Shown: positions 21,533 through 35,752, counted from the stretch's first letter. The stretch: 64,000 nucleotides of DNA from Wurfbainia villosa (GCA_025175895.1 CM045989.1:23677928-23741927); one strand, 5' to 3'. Numbers and translations are program-made. Notes: a model not told the origin generated them from the letters alone.

Positions 21533-22680
21533 TGTTGGGAGATCGATCGGGACGGCCGGCTAGAGGGGGTGAATAGCCCTCGAACGTTGGATGTCGGTAT
21601 TTGCTCGTCTACAAAGAGATTAGCGCAACGAAAACAATAAAGCAAGACAAGCAAATAGAAATACAAGAAATCAAACACTAACAAGATGGTGTAACGTGGT
21701 TCACGGCTACGCCGCTAATCCACGGTCCCCGATTCATCCTCGGTGAATCACTCCGCCAAAACCAATCCACTAATGGTCTCTCCTTTGCACCAAGCTAGGT
21801 GGAGGTAACCTTTACAACCAAGATCACTCTTCTTACAATAAGATTGAAGTAAAGACAAGTAAGAAGAGTTTAAAGCTTGTGGGGCACTAGGAAGATCACT
21901 TAGAGCATAAGCATTAGCCCCCCAAAGCTCCACACCCTCTCTTTTTATAGAGAGGAGGCTTTTCTTCCTGTTGGCCGCCACCACGATCGATCGCTTCCCT
22001 TGGCGATCATTGCCACTACAACGGTCTCCGAACACGTCGGATCCCGACCGTTGTAGTCCAACGGAACACTTGGCAGTCGACTGATGGACCTCATCAGTCG
22101 ACTGCTGCCTCCGTAGTCGACTGCTCAGTCGGCTACGAGCGGTTCTGTGGCCAAAACCTTTCGACCAGTCGACTGCTGCCTTCAGCAGTTGACTGCCCAT
22201 ATATGGCAGTCGATTGCTGGCCTCAAAACAGCCAGTCGAATACCAGTCGAACTACATAGTCTCCGATACTCAGCCATTCGACCAAGTTCACCTAATGAGC
22301 TACTTACATTTCACTCATTCTCTCATCTCACTCGAAGTCCCTCGCCGAAGCTCTCTTCGTTCGCGGCCACGTCCCTCGGCAGCATCAGGCGCACGGCTCT
22401 GCAATGCTCCTTCGCGTCTCTTGCCTCCGAAGTCTGCTTCCTTGGCTTCACTTCAAGTTATCTCATCTGGTGGTCCCTCGGCAGCATCAAGCGCATGGCT
22501 CTGCAATGCTCCTTCTCCGACTCAGGCACGAGGTTGTGAGGGTGAATCCGCCAAGGCTCCATGTGCGAATTACTAAGTCCTGCAAGACTCCAACGCACAT
22601 ATCAAATAACAATACCAACCTAACTTAAACCCTTTTCCACACACATCAAAACCTTATCATGGCAAGAGATTGCCCTAACA
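21533..22680 (-). mobile_element. 5' LTR of A2
   Basis: 1148 bp with TG...CA ends, followed by the primer site. The U3 palindromes are mostly CAGTCGACTG or close variants (22075-22255), with one CGATCGATCG near 21985. The TATA box is at 21939-21952 on the - strand. It would drive the gag transcript. Confidence 0.92.
21939..21952 (-). promoter_or_regulatory. TATA box in A2 5' LTR
   Basis: CTCTATAAAAAGAG on the - strand, downstream of the CAGTCGACTG cluster; presumed promoter for gag. Confidence 0.68.
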
Positions 22681-22685
22681 TCTCT

Positions 22686-25060
22686 ACCGTCTGGTGAGAT
22701 GTGGATCAACAATTAAGAAGTTAAGGGATGCCCTTAGACTTGAATAAACATATCTTTACTGTAGACATATCCTTACGAATGGTCAAATTGTCGCAAGTAT
22801 GGTATGATATGTTTCTCGGATGTGCGTATAATCCGAGAGCCTCCGGATGTAGTTCGGATGAACTCCTAGCCTTGTCGTTGCATAGGCAAGTGGAGTAGGC
22901 AATTGAAATGATTGCTGAAATGGTTCCGATATCGAAGATCCTATACCGGGTGATAATTTGACTGGTATAAGTGTTACTAAACACTATGGAAATTGGAAGA
23001 ACGTAAGTTGTGATTATAGGAGATGTTGGAAGGAGATATTTATCCATCCCAGTATTCCTCCTTGAGAAGATCCAGAACTCTTTGTTGAAAGAGAGATGGA
23101 CCTTTGAGATTATGCATCAATTATCGATGATGGAATGCGATAGTTGTTAAAAGTAAGTATCCTTTGTTGTGGATGAATGATCTATTTAGATCAGCAAAGG
23201 ACACCTGTGTATACTCTAGGGTTGGTTTACGACTGGAGTGTTGATATGGTAGTGACATGGTGTCATATAAGTATCATTGTCGTTGTGATGATTGATATAT
23301 CATCAGCCTATAGAAAAAAGGGGATGTAGGTGTGTGGAGATGACAATTTCATACTTGGTATGAATTGTAGGAATTTTGATTAAGTTTCTAGGACTAATTA
23401 ACGATTTAGTCGTCACTGGATTTGAGAATCGTGTATCCTTAAAAATATTGGATCCTTTTGTAGTTGTTGGAATTGCGTAACCTGGCCACTGATGATTGTG
23501 GTAGTTGGAGTTGCGCACTCGACCACCGTAGATGGTGGTTTGCCTTGTAAGGTTTGGTTAGTACTGTAGATGTGGATAGAATGTCTTAGCATTACTATAC
23601 CACAGACTTGTTTGACAAAGGTGATGTTGGAAATCATTTAGTCGGAATCTGGTGAAACCAGTTTACAGGACCTAGATGGCGGTTAACTTTTACACGAGTA
23701 CTAGTTAATCCTTCCGGAGTGGATAAAAGGATGTTGTACTCAAATGTATCGTTTCAGGGATTGGAACGATTCCGATGCAGTTGAATGAGGCATATCTTAT
23801 GCCTACGTCAGTTAAGAAACTATGAGATAGTCTGTCATATACATGACAAGGCTTTAGTAGTTATTATCTGGATTTATAGATGTATGGAGCAGGAATGCTC
23901 ATGGGATTTTAACTAGCTACTGGGTAGCTACTATAGAGTTGCTGAAACGCGAACAGTGCAACTTGAGAGATTGATCGCTATAGTCTTCCATGCACTTACA
24001 GAGTGTGTGGTAGAGTGGATTTTGAATGGTAGATGGATTTCTCTTTTGAGAAGATAATTCCCCGTCTCTAATTTGGATATGTGTTCCGGACACGCATCCG
24101 CTTAAGAAAGAGTTACTACAGAAAGCACATCATTTGAGATGGGCTATATACCCTGGAGGTACTCAGATGTACCGAGAGTTGAAATGCTTATATTGGTGGA
24201 ATGGTATGAAGAGAGATACCACAGACTTTGTTGCTGGATATATACTATACCAGCAGGTGAAGGCTGAACATCAGAAACTCGCTGGATTGCTCTAGAAAAT
24301 TCTGATTCCGGAATGAAAGTGGGAGCATATCATGATTGATTGCGTTATGGGATTGCCTAGAACCCGTAAAGGACGTGATGCGATTTGGGTGATTCTGGAT
24401 CGACTTACCAAATTAGCTCATTTCCTTCCTATTCGTGGGTCGTACTCGTTGGACCATCCGACAGTGTTGTATTACCGAAAGATTATCAGATTGCGTGGGT
24501 ACTCTTAAGTACCATATCAGATAGAGACTCACGATTTTGGTAGAGTCTGCACCAGACTATGGGCACAGAGCTTCGTCTTAGTGCAACATTTCATCTGCAG
24601 ATAGATGAACAGTCTAAGTGTATCATTTAGACGTTGGAGGATCTATTCAGATTTTGTGTCATGGATTATGGAGGTGTAGCTTATCGGTTGGCTTTACCTC
24701 CGACACTTGCGGGTGCTCACAACGTATTTCCTGTTTTTATACTAAGGAAATACATGTCGCATGTTGATCATGCTCTGTAAGAGGTTCCGAATTCTACCTC
24801 AGTCTAATGCGACTTACGAGGTGATTCCAGGGTGGAGCCTGGGTCGCAAGGAGCGACAGTAGTGGGACGAAAACCATCCGACTCGTAAAGGTTGGATGAC
24901 AGCATCATACCGATGAGGAGGCTATGTGGGAGCTGGAAGATACTATCCGAGCTCGATAGTCTCATCTGGTCACTTGAGAAAGGTATGTGGTCCCTTCGGA
25001 AACTTGCTTGAAGTAAATTTTTGTATGTTAGTATAAAATTTGGGGACCAAATTTTTATAA
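22686..25060 (+). pseudogene. F1 pol remnant (RT, RNase H, integrase, chromodomain-like tail)
   Basis: No long frame survives, but domains can be followed in gypsy order. RT: LCINYR...NAIVVKSKYPL...NDLF (about 23105-23205). RNase H: a decayed RQLRNYEIG-type block near 23800-23890. Integrase zinc-binding part: HHLRWAIYPGGTQMYREL...WWNGMKR (about 24120-24230, second Cys pair damaged). Integrase core: WEHIMIDCVMGLPRTRKG and AIWVILDRLTKLAHFLP (about 24325-24430). HNVF...LRKYM follows (24715-24760), then a chromodomain-like tail HHTDEEAMWELEDTIRAR (about 24900-24960). Many stops and indels. Integrase before a chromodomain-like end fits chromoviruses. Confidence 0.8.
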
Positions 25061-25071
25061 GTGGGGGAGAA
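25061..25071 (+). other. Polypurine tract of F1
   Basis: GTGGGGGAGAA directly precedes the 3' LTR. The same tract lies at 48951-48961 in F2. Confidence 0.85.
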
Positions 25072-28000
25072 TATAAAATACCACAGAAAAAAAATAAAAC
25101 AAAATGAAATAAAATGTTGGATAATTGGGAGAATACCCTATGGAATTTTCCAGGAATTTTTAGATATTTTTCTGGATTTAAATGGAGGTTCTATGGATAT
25201 TTCGTGGGGATAAAGCGAACAGGCTTTTGTAAAGCCTGTTTATATTGAGGAATTAAATGGGTTTAACTGACGCATTTATTTCCGTCGATCCCTTTCCGTT
25301 TCTCGTCGACTCCTTTTCCCCGACTTCTCTTCTTCCTTTTCCCCTCATCGATCGCGATGGGCCTTCTCGCTGGGTGATCTCCGCCTCCATGCTGCGTCGC
25401 TCGCCGCCGCTCGAGCTCGCCCTCCACCGTCGCCATGTCGGGAGCTGCCCCCATCATTGTCACCGCGGGCGACAGTGGTTCTTCCTGATCTCAACGATGC
25501 CTCCTCACCGTCGCCTTCTCCCTCGCACACTGTCACGCCGCTGCCACTGCCGCCGCGAGATCCTCTTCGATTGCCGGTGACCCAAGCCAGCCGCCACGCC
25601 AGTTGCTGTCGCCACGCCCCTGTCGCTGCCACCGTGAGTTGGATTAGCTGCTACCACCGGTGCCGATCCAGTCCGATCTCCGCCCAATCTAGTCGATCCT
25701 CGCTTGATTTTCGCCGGATCTAGCCCTTCCCACTCGCCGCCGCCTCTGACCAGCCGTTGCCGGACGACCTCCAGACGACGAAATCCCTCCAGCCGACGCA
25801 CAGTCGCCTTTTGGTCACCGTCGGAGCATGAGCTCAGCTTGTCGTTGCCATCTTCTGCAACTTCGTCGCTGCACTGATCTTTGAAGCAGATGATCTACTA
25901 CAACCTATTTCTCCATTCGAAGATGTCACAGCTCAGATCGGTGCCATCGTTGCCACAGCGGAGCATCGTCGGTATCACTACTCCTCCACAGCATAGTTGT
26001 TTATTTTTGGGTCGATTGATGAGGTTTCCTTCATTCTGGATCAGTTCTGCTTTCTTGCCTCTGTTTCCCAAGCTGTTTCCCGTGATCTTCACAAGGGACC
26101 AGTGTCTGATAGAGATTTGCCGTGGTGATCGGGATCTCTGTGGTACCATGAGCTGGGGATCAAAATTGGGGGGTAAGTCCTATAGATCTATAGTTTCAGT
26201 CGAATTTCAGATTTCCATCGTGAATTGGTTGTGGTAATTCTTTACCTATGTTACAATCATTCTTTAAGTTGGTGACGTGTTGAATGTTATGTTTGTTACG
26301 CTGTTGTGGGTGGTAAAGTAATGATTCTAGTTGAGCAATGGTGTTACGGAATTGGAGATAGTTGCATGAATTTTGATCCGTTGAAGAGAAGTTGTGGGTT
26401 CAATAAAGAACTCAATCAGTGTGAATCGGCCATGGACGTATGGGTAGAGGCTGAATTGATTTTAAACAGTAAGGAATCTTGAATTAGTCTTATAATGATT
26501 CTGTAGGAACATTACTCTTGGATTTAACAAGGGAACTAATTGATAAAGGGTTGTTCCGGTGAATAGAATGGGTTGTATTGACTATTTAGGGGTTGTTGGT
26601 GGCTGTGAGAGTGATTGTGTGCAATTAAAGTTGTAATTGAGTTGGAGATTTGGTGAGTTTTGACCTGATCATGCTATAAAGTGCGGTAGTAATATCGTTC
26701 TATGATCCTTGTTATAGGGATTAGTATGGAGGGTTGATTAGGTTAATTGGATAAATAGATCAATCTAGTTGATCGGGGTACAAAGTCGATGTAGGATTCG
26801 ATTCGAGGATTAGTTGTTATGCTTGCACCTAATCATAATGTTTGATATTTGTAGGACGTGGATACGAGACAGGTCCGCGACTGTGAGGACTTCATTGTTT
26901 CGAGCATTTCAGTAGGTGGGTAATTTCCTACCTGGTCCGGTAGATGTAATTGCATTCAGATTTAGACATAGATATGAGCATGTTATATGTTTGTATTATC
27001 TTGACTCTGCTCTTATTATTGTATGCTTGAACTTATCGTTGAAAGTATTTATGCTCAATTGTTGATATCACATATACCCTATCATGATTTAGGAGTTATA
27101 GATGTGATGTAAATCGGGCTAGATGTTTAGTAGGGTGTAAATGTTAGTACGGGGATGACCCAATTTATAAATTGGCAAAAAGGCCATCCGTGGGTAGGTA
27201 ATGCCCTAAATGTTGGATTTATTTCCAATATCCGTATGTTGCATACTGTTACCAACCATGAGTTGTGTAATGGTTAAGTGAAGGGTGATTAGTGTGTCGC
27301 TGCGGACCGGTGGTCCCAGCTTGATATGATTATTCAAGTACGACTCTCTATCAGATAGAGAGTGCGTCGATCAGTTGAGTATGACTCTCTATTGGAGAGA
27401 GAGTTATGATCAGTCGAGTATGACTCTCTATAGGATAGAGATTACGTCGATCAGTTAAGTACGACTCTCTATTGGAGAGAGAGTTATGATCAGTTGAGTA
27501 CGACTCTCTACAGGATAGAGAGTCCGCCGATCAGTTGAGTACGACTCTCTACAAGATATAGAGTGTATTGATCAGATGGGTACGACTCTTTGCTGAACAG
27601 AGAGTCTATGGTAGATGGCTATACGAGTGACAGCATACTCATGTCATATGCATGCATTCTGATGACATAGTCTCCCTTGGGGTTGAGAGAGTCGTTAGTC
27701 ATCTTGCCTCCCAGAGCACTCCCCAAGGAGTAACTAGTGTGAGGGCAGAGCATCTGTTGTGCCGCACTCTACCATTATAGATGGTGGTAGTTGGAGTTGC
27801 GTGCAATTGTCCTGGGTGCATGGTACTCGACCACTCATTGGTAGTGTTAGTCGGAGTGGCCAGCAGCAGGGACCCCCGTTGTGTAGCGAGCTCTTTACGC
27901 TCATATGCTACTTGATCATACTGCCCACTCAGCCACTCTATAGCAGTGGTTGGTGTGAGTTGGGACAGTTGTCATGTCATGCCACCTAGGCCACACTGGG

Positions 28001-28091
28001 GTCGTGGTAGCGAGTAGGGGTGAGCAAGTATGCTGCATTGCCATATCTGATGGCGCTTTGTATATTACCATATATATATATACATATATGC

Positions 28092-28125
<34 letters not shown>

Positions 28126-28880
28126 ATGGTTGAGATTAATATATATATAGATGCGGTCTATATATATATAATTATTGTGATGTTGCATTTGATTGTACTA
28201 TGCTTGCTGCATTTGGGTGTACATCATATTCATGTATGTTTCTTGCATTTATTATACGATTGTGTCGGATACTAGTATGGGTTAGACAAACCATTAGATA
28301 CCTTGACCTGTAGCTAGAGTATATTGTGAGTTGATCTACTCTTCCTGTTATATATATATATATGTTGGATATATGTTCAGGTTGGATCAAAGTAGTGTAG
28401 CAGACTTTAGGTATGTCTGCATTTTACGTTGTTCATTTGGTTAGATGGTATATGCTTGTATTTATATACTATGCTGATATACCTGTTGTACCTCTAGATT
28501 ATGTTGTTGAAAATACATGTGATATGACATATATACATGTTTTCTATTACCTGCTGAGTTTTACTCACCACCCCAAAGGACCCTAGGTTTTTCTGTCACC
28601 CAGGTAACAGGTAGCCGACTTCGTGATGGACTTGGAGGACCGTTGGCTGACATCTCTTCTCACCTCCGAGGCTTCCGTGTTTGTATTGGATTTTCCGTAT
28701 GTCTTGTTATGTATTCGGAGTTTTCGTGATGTCATGTATCATGTGATGTACGCACATGTTGGTGCGGGTTTTGACAAAAAAATTTTTATGTTCTGGTATT
28801 AGTCATACCGGTATGCATGTGTGTAGGTTGGGATGTTATTGTATCATGTTTCCGCTGTGTTTTGTGTAGTTGTTGTTTTC

Positions 28881-28911
<31 letters not shown>

Positions 28912-29010
28912 TGTGGGCCTACGGGCCTTGTATTAACCCGAAATGTTGCCATGTACAGGGGAGGTGTCGTCCGTTTGATTTTCGGCTCGGCATGCTCTCG
29001 GGGCGTGACA
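25072..29010 (+). mobile_element. 3' LTR of F1
   Basis: 3939 bp, collinear with 11124-15172. The first dinucleotide has decayed from TG to TA (TATAAAATACC), and the end is GGGGCGTGACA followed by the CATTT duplication. It holds the same GC-rich block (25280-25830), a seven-unit hairpin array and a short TA run. Confidence 0.9.
27336..27612 (+). repeat. Hairpin tandem array in F1 3' LTR, 7 units
   Basis: Seven 39-41 bp units with the ACTCTCTA...TAGAGAGT stem occur in the same order as the 5' LTR array; single changes disturb the stem in units 3 and 6. Confidence 0.9.
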
Positions 29011-29015
29011 CATTT

Positions 29016-30289
29016 GGTCAAGTCAAACTTGACCCTTCATCTTCCCTCTCAAGTCAAGTCAAACTTGACCTCTTATCTCCCATAGTTGATCAAATCTAAC
29101 CTTTGATTCAAGTCAATTTAATTTAATGAATCTCTATTTATTAGTTTAAATTGACTCAATTAATCAAATCTAAATTAGACTCATTCAACACTTGAATCAA
29201 ATTGAGTCCAACTCAATTAGTCTAATTTGGATTACTCTTAATCCAATTTGGTTCATCACATGAACCTAATCCTCTTGGTCCATCATATGAACCTAATCTC
29301 CATCTGATTGCCCTTTGTGTGTGACCCTATAGGTTTTTGTAACATTGGAAATGCTCCTAAACCGATTTAGGAACATAAGCAATGAACGGTATCTAGCAAC
29401 ACATCATTGTTACCCAAGTTACAAGAATGTTGAGATCCAACATCACCTTTGTGACTACTAATTGTGACTCTCACAATATGTGACAATGTCCCTCTATTCT
29501 TGACATCTAGATTGACCAATGAGGTATAGACTGTGTCATTCTGGTACAATCTATATCTTGAACTCAAAGTAGACTCACTCTAATCAAATGAGCTCAATAT
29601 CTCATATTGACTCATTTGAGCATGACCATGCACTTAGTGGTCTCACTCTATCAAGAATAACGATGTCACTCCCATCATATAGGAGGGATAGATCCCATCT
29701 ACATCACTCACATCCCTCCGCATAATTTGTTACATACCCAGTAATCGCCTTTATAGTCCACCCATTTACGAGTGACGTTTGACAAAGTCAAAGTATGCAA
29801 CTCCTTATGTAGGGAACCATGGTGACTTCAGGTCCAAGGACTAATAGTCATACTAATAGTCACATGAGAAAGTATATGACAGTCATATAGCGATCCATGA
29901 TACTTTCTCATGGTGGGTCATTCAGTATACATTCTCCAATGCATACCCATGTGTCAACTTGATATCTCATATCCATGACTTGTGAGATCAAGTCATCGAG
30001 TTGACCTACATGCTAGTCTCTTCGCATTAACATTGTCCCTGAATATTAATACTTGACTAGGAATGATTAAGAGTAGTATTCTCTATATCATCTCATTATC
30101 GATTCAACCAATCGATTGATATAGATAAGAACCTTCTACTCAAGGACACTATTATACTTAGTTATTTGGCACCAATACAAGTAAGTATAATAACCATAAA
30201 AAAATATCTTTATAAATATATATAGGAATATGATACAACAAGTCCATACAACAATCATCACATGATCGACTCTAGGGCTTTCACTAATA
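29016..30289 (-). mobile_element. Family E 3' LTR, proximal half
   Basis: On the - strand it starts TATTAGTGAAAG (decayed TGTTAG) directly after the polypurine tract, and runs to the F1 insertion site. It continues at 11123-10599. It includes AT-rich TCAAATTGAGTC-type text at 29100-29250. No gene is seen in it. Confidence 0.8.
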
Positions 30290-30299
30290 ATCTCCCACT
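30290..30299 (-). other. Polypurine tract of element E
   Basis: AGTGGGAGAT on the - strand lies between the pol stop and the LTR start. The same tract precedes the G LTR at 35371-35380. Confidence 0.85.
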
Positions 30300-30309
30300 A
30301 GCACTAGTG

Positions 30310-31780
30310 TCAATCACTATAGTATCTAATACCCAATGACCTAGTGTGACCATCATGATTTTTCTGTGCCAAAGCCTTAGTCAAGGGATGTGCGACGTTA
30401 GCCTCTGTGGGTACTCTGCAAGTCTTCACATCTCCTCTATTGATAATCTCTCGAATGAGATGGAAGCGTCGTATTATGTATTTGGTCCATTGGTGTGAGC
30501 GAGGTTCCTTAGCTTGCGCAATCGCTCCATTGTTGTCACAATAGAGCTCTATAGGATATGCTATGCTAGCAACCACCCCAAGCTCAATAATGAACTTGTG
30601 GATCCAAACTGCCTCCTTTGCTGCCTCTGATGCAGCAATATACTCGGCCTCTATTATAGAATCAACAACTGTGTCCTACTTTGAACTCTTCCAGCTCACA
30701 GCGCTACCATTCAAGCAAAACACGAACCCTGACTGCGATCTATAATCATCCTGGTTAGTTTGGAAGCTAGCATAACTGTAACTCTTTATAGCTAGTTCCC
30801 TATCGCCTCCAAATATCAAAAAATATTCTTTAGTCCTTCTTAAGTACTTAAGAATATTCTTGACTGCTATCCAGTGATGCTCACCTGGATCTGACTAGTA
30901 TCTGCTCATCATGCTCAAAGCATACGAGACATCAGGACGAGTACATAGTATGATGTACATGATAGATCCTCTGGTAGATGCATAAGAGATCTTATCCATG
31001 TGGTCTCTCTCCTCTCTAGAAGAGGGACTTTGAGTCTTCAAAAGACTCACACCATGTGACATCGGCAGAAATCCCTTCTTGGAATTCTGCATGACAAACC
31101 GTAGTAATACCGTGTCAATATATATACTCTGACTTAGGTCAAGTAATCTCTTAGATCTATCTCTATAGATCTTGATGCCTAAAATATAGGTTGCTTCACC
31201 TAAGTCCTTCATTGAGAAACAATTCCCCAGCCAAGTCTTCACAGACTGTAGTATAGGGATATCATTCCCAATGAGTAGTATGTCATCCACATACAATATA
31301 AGGAAGGATAATTGTGTTCCCATTAACCCTCTTGTAGACACAGGATTCATCTTCATTCTTGATGAAACCAAACTGTTTGATCGCATCATCGAATTGAAGA
31401 TTCCAGCTCTGAGAAGCTTGTTTTAGCCCATAAATGGACCTTTGCAGCTTGCATACTTTGCCAATATGCTGTGGATCTACAAAACCCTCAGGTTATGTCA
31501 TGTACACATCCTTGAGCAAGTTTTCATTTAGAAATGCAGTTTTGACATCCATCTGCCAGATCTCATAATCGTGGTACGCTGCAATAGCAAGCATGATCCT
31601 AATGGACTTAAACATCGCAATTGGAGAAAAGGTTTCAACATAGTCAATACCATGAATTTGCATGAAACCTTTAGCTACCAATCGACCCTTATAGGTATGC
31701 GTAAGTCCATCCATGTCAGTCTTTCTCTTAAAGATCCACTTACACCCAATGAGTTTGATGCCTTCAGGTGGATTAACCAA
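30310..31780 (-). pseudogene. Element E reverse transcriptase and RNase H (copia)
   Basis: The - strand RT starts with GCKWIFKRK, RLVAKGF and ETFSPIA, then WQMDVKTAFLN and CKLQRSIYGLKQAS. The catalytic box FLILYVDDILLIGND is intact (about 31300). It continues with MKDLGEATYILGIKI and the RNase H block EAEYIAASEAAKEAVW, YCDNNGAIAQAKEPRSH and RRFHLIREII, ending at 30310. RNase H follows RT after integrase, the Ty1/copia order. A TAA after DVYMT (about 31495), further stops and a frame change between 31389 and 31495 break it. It is the best-preserved pol in the window. Confidence 0.9.
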
Positions 31781-32041
31781 AGTCTATATTTGGTTAGTGT
31801 ACATGGATTCCATCTTGGATCTCATGGCCTCTAATCACTTCTCAGAATCTGGGCTCATCATAGCTTTCTGATAGGAAGTAGGCTCATTCTCAATGAGCAT
31901 AACGTCATTATGGTCAGACAAGAGAAATGAGTATCTCTCAGGCTGACGATGCACCCTATCAGACCTGCGAAGAGATAGGTCTACCTGAACAGGTTGTTGT
32001 TCCACAACTCTTTGTGCAACAATCTCATCATCCACAATACT

Positions 32042-33203
32042 TTATGGTTCATGTTCAACCTCCATCAAGGCCTCAGTGCTATGGTCCATATCTTGAATTT
32101 CTTCAAGATCGAATGTACTCCCACTAGTTTTTCTAGAAACAAAGTCCTTTTCTAGAAATATCCTAGTCTTTGCCACAAACACTTTGTGCTGACTGGGAAT
32201 GTAGAAGTAATATCCCTTCGTTTCCTTGGGATATCCAACAAAATAGCACTTATCAGATTTGAGTCCCAGTTTGTCTGAGACCTGATGTCGAACGTAAGCC
32301 TCACAACCCCAAATCCTCATGAAAGACATTTGGGGATTTTTCTCTGTCCATATCGTATATGGTGTCTTTATCACAACTTTGGATGGAACACGATTAAGTG
32401 TGAAGGCTGCTGTGTCTAGAGCATGTCCCTAAAAGGATATAGGAAGATCTGTGTGACTCATCATAGATCGTACCATATCTAATAGAGTACGATTCCTTCT
32501 TTTCGGATACACCATTCCACTATGGTATTCCAGGAGTGAGTTGAGATAGAATCCCACACTCAGCTAGATTATCACGAAACTCATGCCTAAGGTATTCACC
32601 ACCTTGATCTGATTAAAGTATCTTAATACTCTTGCCAAGTTGGTTTTGTACTTTATTCTTGAATTCTTTGAACTTTTCAAAGGATTCTGACTTATGTGTC
32701 ATCAGATACACATAACTATATCTACTGAAGTCATCAGTAAATGTAATGAAGTACCTATAACCACCTCTAGCAGCGATATTGAAAGGGCCACACACATCAC
32801 TATGTATAAGTCCTAACAAGTCTGTTGCTCTTTCACTGTGTCCACTAAAGGGAGTCTTGGTCATCTTGCCTAGAAGGCAAGACTCGCATGTCTCATATGA
32901 TTCAAAATCAAATGAGTCCAGCAACCCATCCTTATGGAGCTGGGATAAGCGACTCTCATTTATGTGACCTAAGCGACAATGCCAGAGATAGGTTTGGTTC
33001 AACTCATTTGACTTGAACCTTTTGGTACTTATGTTATAGATGGGGTTCTCTAAGTCTAGAATGTAGAGTCCGTTCATCAGAGGTGCACTACAATAGAACA
33101 TATCATTTAAATAAACGGAACAATATTTGTTATTTATTATAAATGAAAAGCCTTTCTTGTCTAAACAAGAAACTAAAATGATGTTCTTTGTGAGAGTAGG
33201 CAC
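32042..33203 (-). pseudogene. Element E integrase (copia)
   Basis: The - strand shows the pre-integrase zinc finger (LWHCRLGHINESRLSQL...CESCLLGKM) and the core domain with first catalytic Asp in LIHSDVCGPF and FTDDFSRYSYVYL (about 32700). A stop falls after GKSIKIL at 32613; SDQGGEYL follows in the same frame, so the second catalytic Asp is still readable. The C-terminal part resumes at 32374 with RIWGCEAYVRHQ and YFVGYPKETKGYYFY. Several stops and shifts between 32374 and 32613 destroy the region of the catalytic Glu. Confidence 0.88.
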
Positions 33204-33299
33204 ATAACAACATTCATCTAATTCTAGTACAAGCCCAGAGGGAAAAGATAGAAAATAAGTTCCTACAGCAACAACAGCAACCCTTGCTCCATTGCCTAC

Positions 33300-34268
33300 T
33301 CATAGGTCTACCTCACCCTTCGTTAATGCCCTGCTATTTCTCAGCGCCTGTACATTAGTACAAATGTAAGAAGCACATCCGGTATCAAATACCCACAATG
33401 AAGAAATAGATAGATTGACTTCTATAACATATATACTTGAAGTAGAAGTCTCACTTCTCTTCTTCTTAAGATCTTCCAGGTATCCTTTGCAATTCTGCTT
33501 CCAGTGACCGGTCTGACCACAGTGGTAGCATTCAACATCCTTGGCAACCCCTCCTTTAGGTTTCAATGCCTTGCCTTTGCCCTTGGCTTGGGACTTTCCC
33601 TTACTTTTAGGCTTGCCCTTACCTTTATTCTTTTGCACCATCAACATGGAGTTGGGCTTTGCCTTCTTAAGGTTGAGCTCAGTAGTTCTCAACATGCTAA
33701 GTATCTCAGGTAGTGGCTTATCAATTTCATTCATGTTGTAATTCATGACAAATTGATTGTAACTTTCTAGCAAGGATTGCAAGATCAAGTCAGTGGCCAG
33801 TTCTTGGCCAAGTGGGAATCCCAACCTCTATAGGTTTTCTATGTACCCAATCATCTTGAGTACATATGGACCTACGGGAGTCCCATCTTACATCTTGCAC
33901 TGAAACAGTGCCTTAGAGATCTCGAATCTCTCATGCCTTGCTTATCCTTGATACAATTGACGAAGATGTTCAATCATATCAAAAGCATCCATCAACTCGT
34001 GTTGCTTATGAAGCTCAGAGTTCATAGTCGCGAGCATGAGGCATGACACATCTAATGCATCATCTTGATGCTTCTTGTAAGCATCTCGGTCAGCTCGTGT
34101 GGCAGTGGCAGGAGGTGCTTCTGGAATGGGCTGCTCTAGGACGTACAATTTTCTTTCTTGTTTGAGAACAATTCTCAGATTCCTGTACCAATCAAGGAAA
34201 TTAACTCCATTGAGCTTATCCTTCTCAAGGATAGAACGCAGGGAGAGAGTGTTCGTGTTTGACGACAT
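33300..34268 (-). pseudogene. Element E gag and protease (copia)
   Basis: The - strand ATG at 34268 starts a gag with FLDWYRNLRIVLKQERK (UBN2/DUF4219-type start). A break near 33830-33940 leads into a second frame with LLESYNQFVMNYNMN, a Lys/Gly-rich stretch, one CCHC zinc knuckle CYHCGQTGHWKQNC (about 33500) and the protease active-site block WVFDTGCASYIC (about 33390). The order gag, protease, integrase, RT, RNase H marks Ty1/copia. It is closer in type to G than to the gag-only families. Confidence 0.88.
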
Positions 34269-35116
<848 letters not shown>

Positions 35117-35170
35117 TAATTAATTAATTTGTGATGAGGTCATGGTCCTACTACGATCTTCTTGTTGGCA

Positions 35171-35347
35171 AGTAAACACATAGAGCGCAAGTACCACCTG
35201 ATATGAGAAATCGTAAAGGAGGTAGAAGTTGCTGTCGCCTAGATTGCATCAGAGGATGACCTGGTAGACCCTTTCACTAAGGCCTTTCTAGCGAGAGCTT
35301 TTGATAGGCATGTGGAGGGAATGAGAATCAGATGTATGGCAGTATGA
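35171..35347 (+). pseudogene. Family G copia RNase H C-terminus (left copy)
   Basis: The + frame reads SKHIERKYHLI-stop-EIV..., EDDLVDPFTKAFLARAF and HVEGMRIRCMAV before TGA at 35345. This is the end of copia RNase H (R/KYHLIREI and DPFTK motifs). In-frame TGA and TAG replace probable Arg and Lys/Gln codons. A polypurine tract and the G LTR follow in the right order. Everything upstream is lost at the TA repeat. Confidence 0.85.
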
Positions 35348-35370
35348 GGATAGCATAGTCTTTTAGTATA

Positions 35371-35380
35371 AGTGGGAGAT
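35371..35380 (+). other. Polypurine tract of the left G copy
   Basis: AGTGGGAGAT directly precedes the LTR start TGTTGGGATG. Confidence 0.85.
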
Positions 35381-35752
35381 TGTTGGGATGTATACTGAAA
35401 AGTCTATCTTTTGTATGAACATCTTTATTTTTGAAATAAGAATCACATGATCATTGTTCGCATATTTATGATTATGCATATTGTCTAATACATTACATTG
35501 TAGATAACATGGTGTGTGGTGTCACATGGGAGATCATGTTATCGGCTCCTTGTAAAGTATAAGTAAAGGCTCACAACCGAGATGACTTTGGACAAACCAT
35601 TGCAATGGTTGTAGTGTGATTTGGTATTGGTTTGTCTTGACCATAGAATCACACTAGTACACTTTGTGTGTATTGAGCAGGACCGACTTAGAGGTGATTC
35701 GATTTATTGCTGACTACATAATCGAATCGGACCTCAGATATTATGTTGTACA
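35381..35752 (+). mobile_element. Family G LTR, first part
   Basis: It starts TGTTGGGATG after a polypurine tract and runs to the F2 insertion. It continues at 57967 after the GTACA target duplication. This makes it the 3' LTR of the left G copy. Confidence 0.85.

Larger units (their letters stand above)
17164..22680 (-). mobile_element. A2: complete gag-only Sirevirus-like element (family A)
   Basis: Target duplications TCTCT at 17159-17163 and 22681-22685 bound a 5517-bp element. In - strand order it has a 5' LTR (22680-21533), primer site, gag (21470-19726), about 1.3 kb non-coding with four polypurine-like tracts, and a 3' LTR (18428-17164). No protease, integrase, RT or RNase H is present, which fits the TR-GAG type of non-autonomous elements. 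Gag features and repeated polypurine tracts place it with Sireviruses. It sits in the F1 gag-pol region. Confidence 0.92.

Noticed and set aside
30300..34268. Element E as a working retrotransposon
   Set aside because: RT and RNase H motifs are intact, but integrase and gag have frameshifts and stops, and the 5' LTR is missing.
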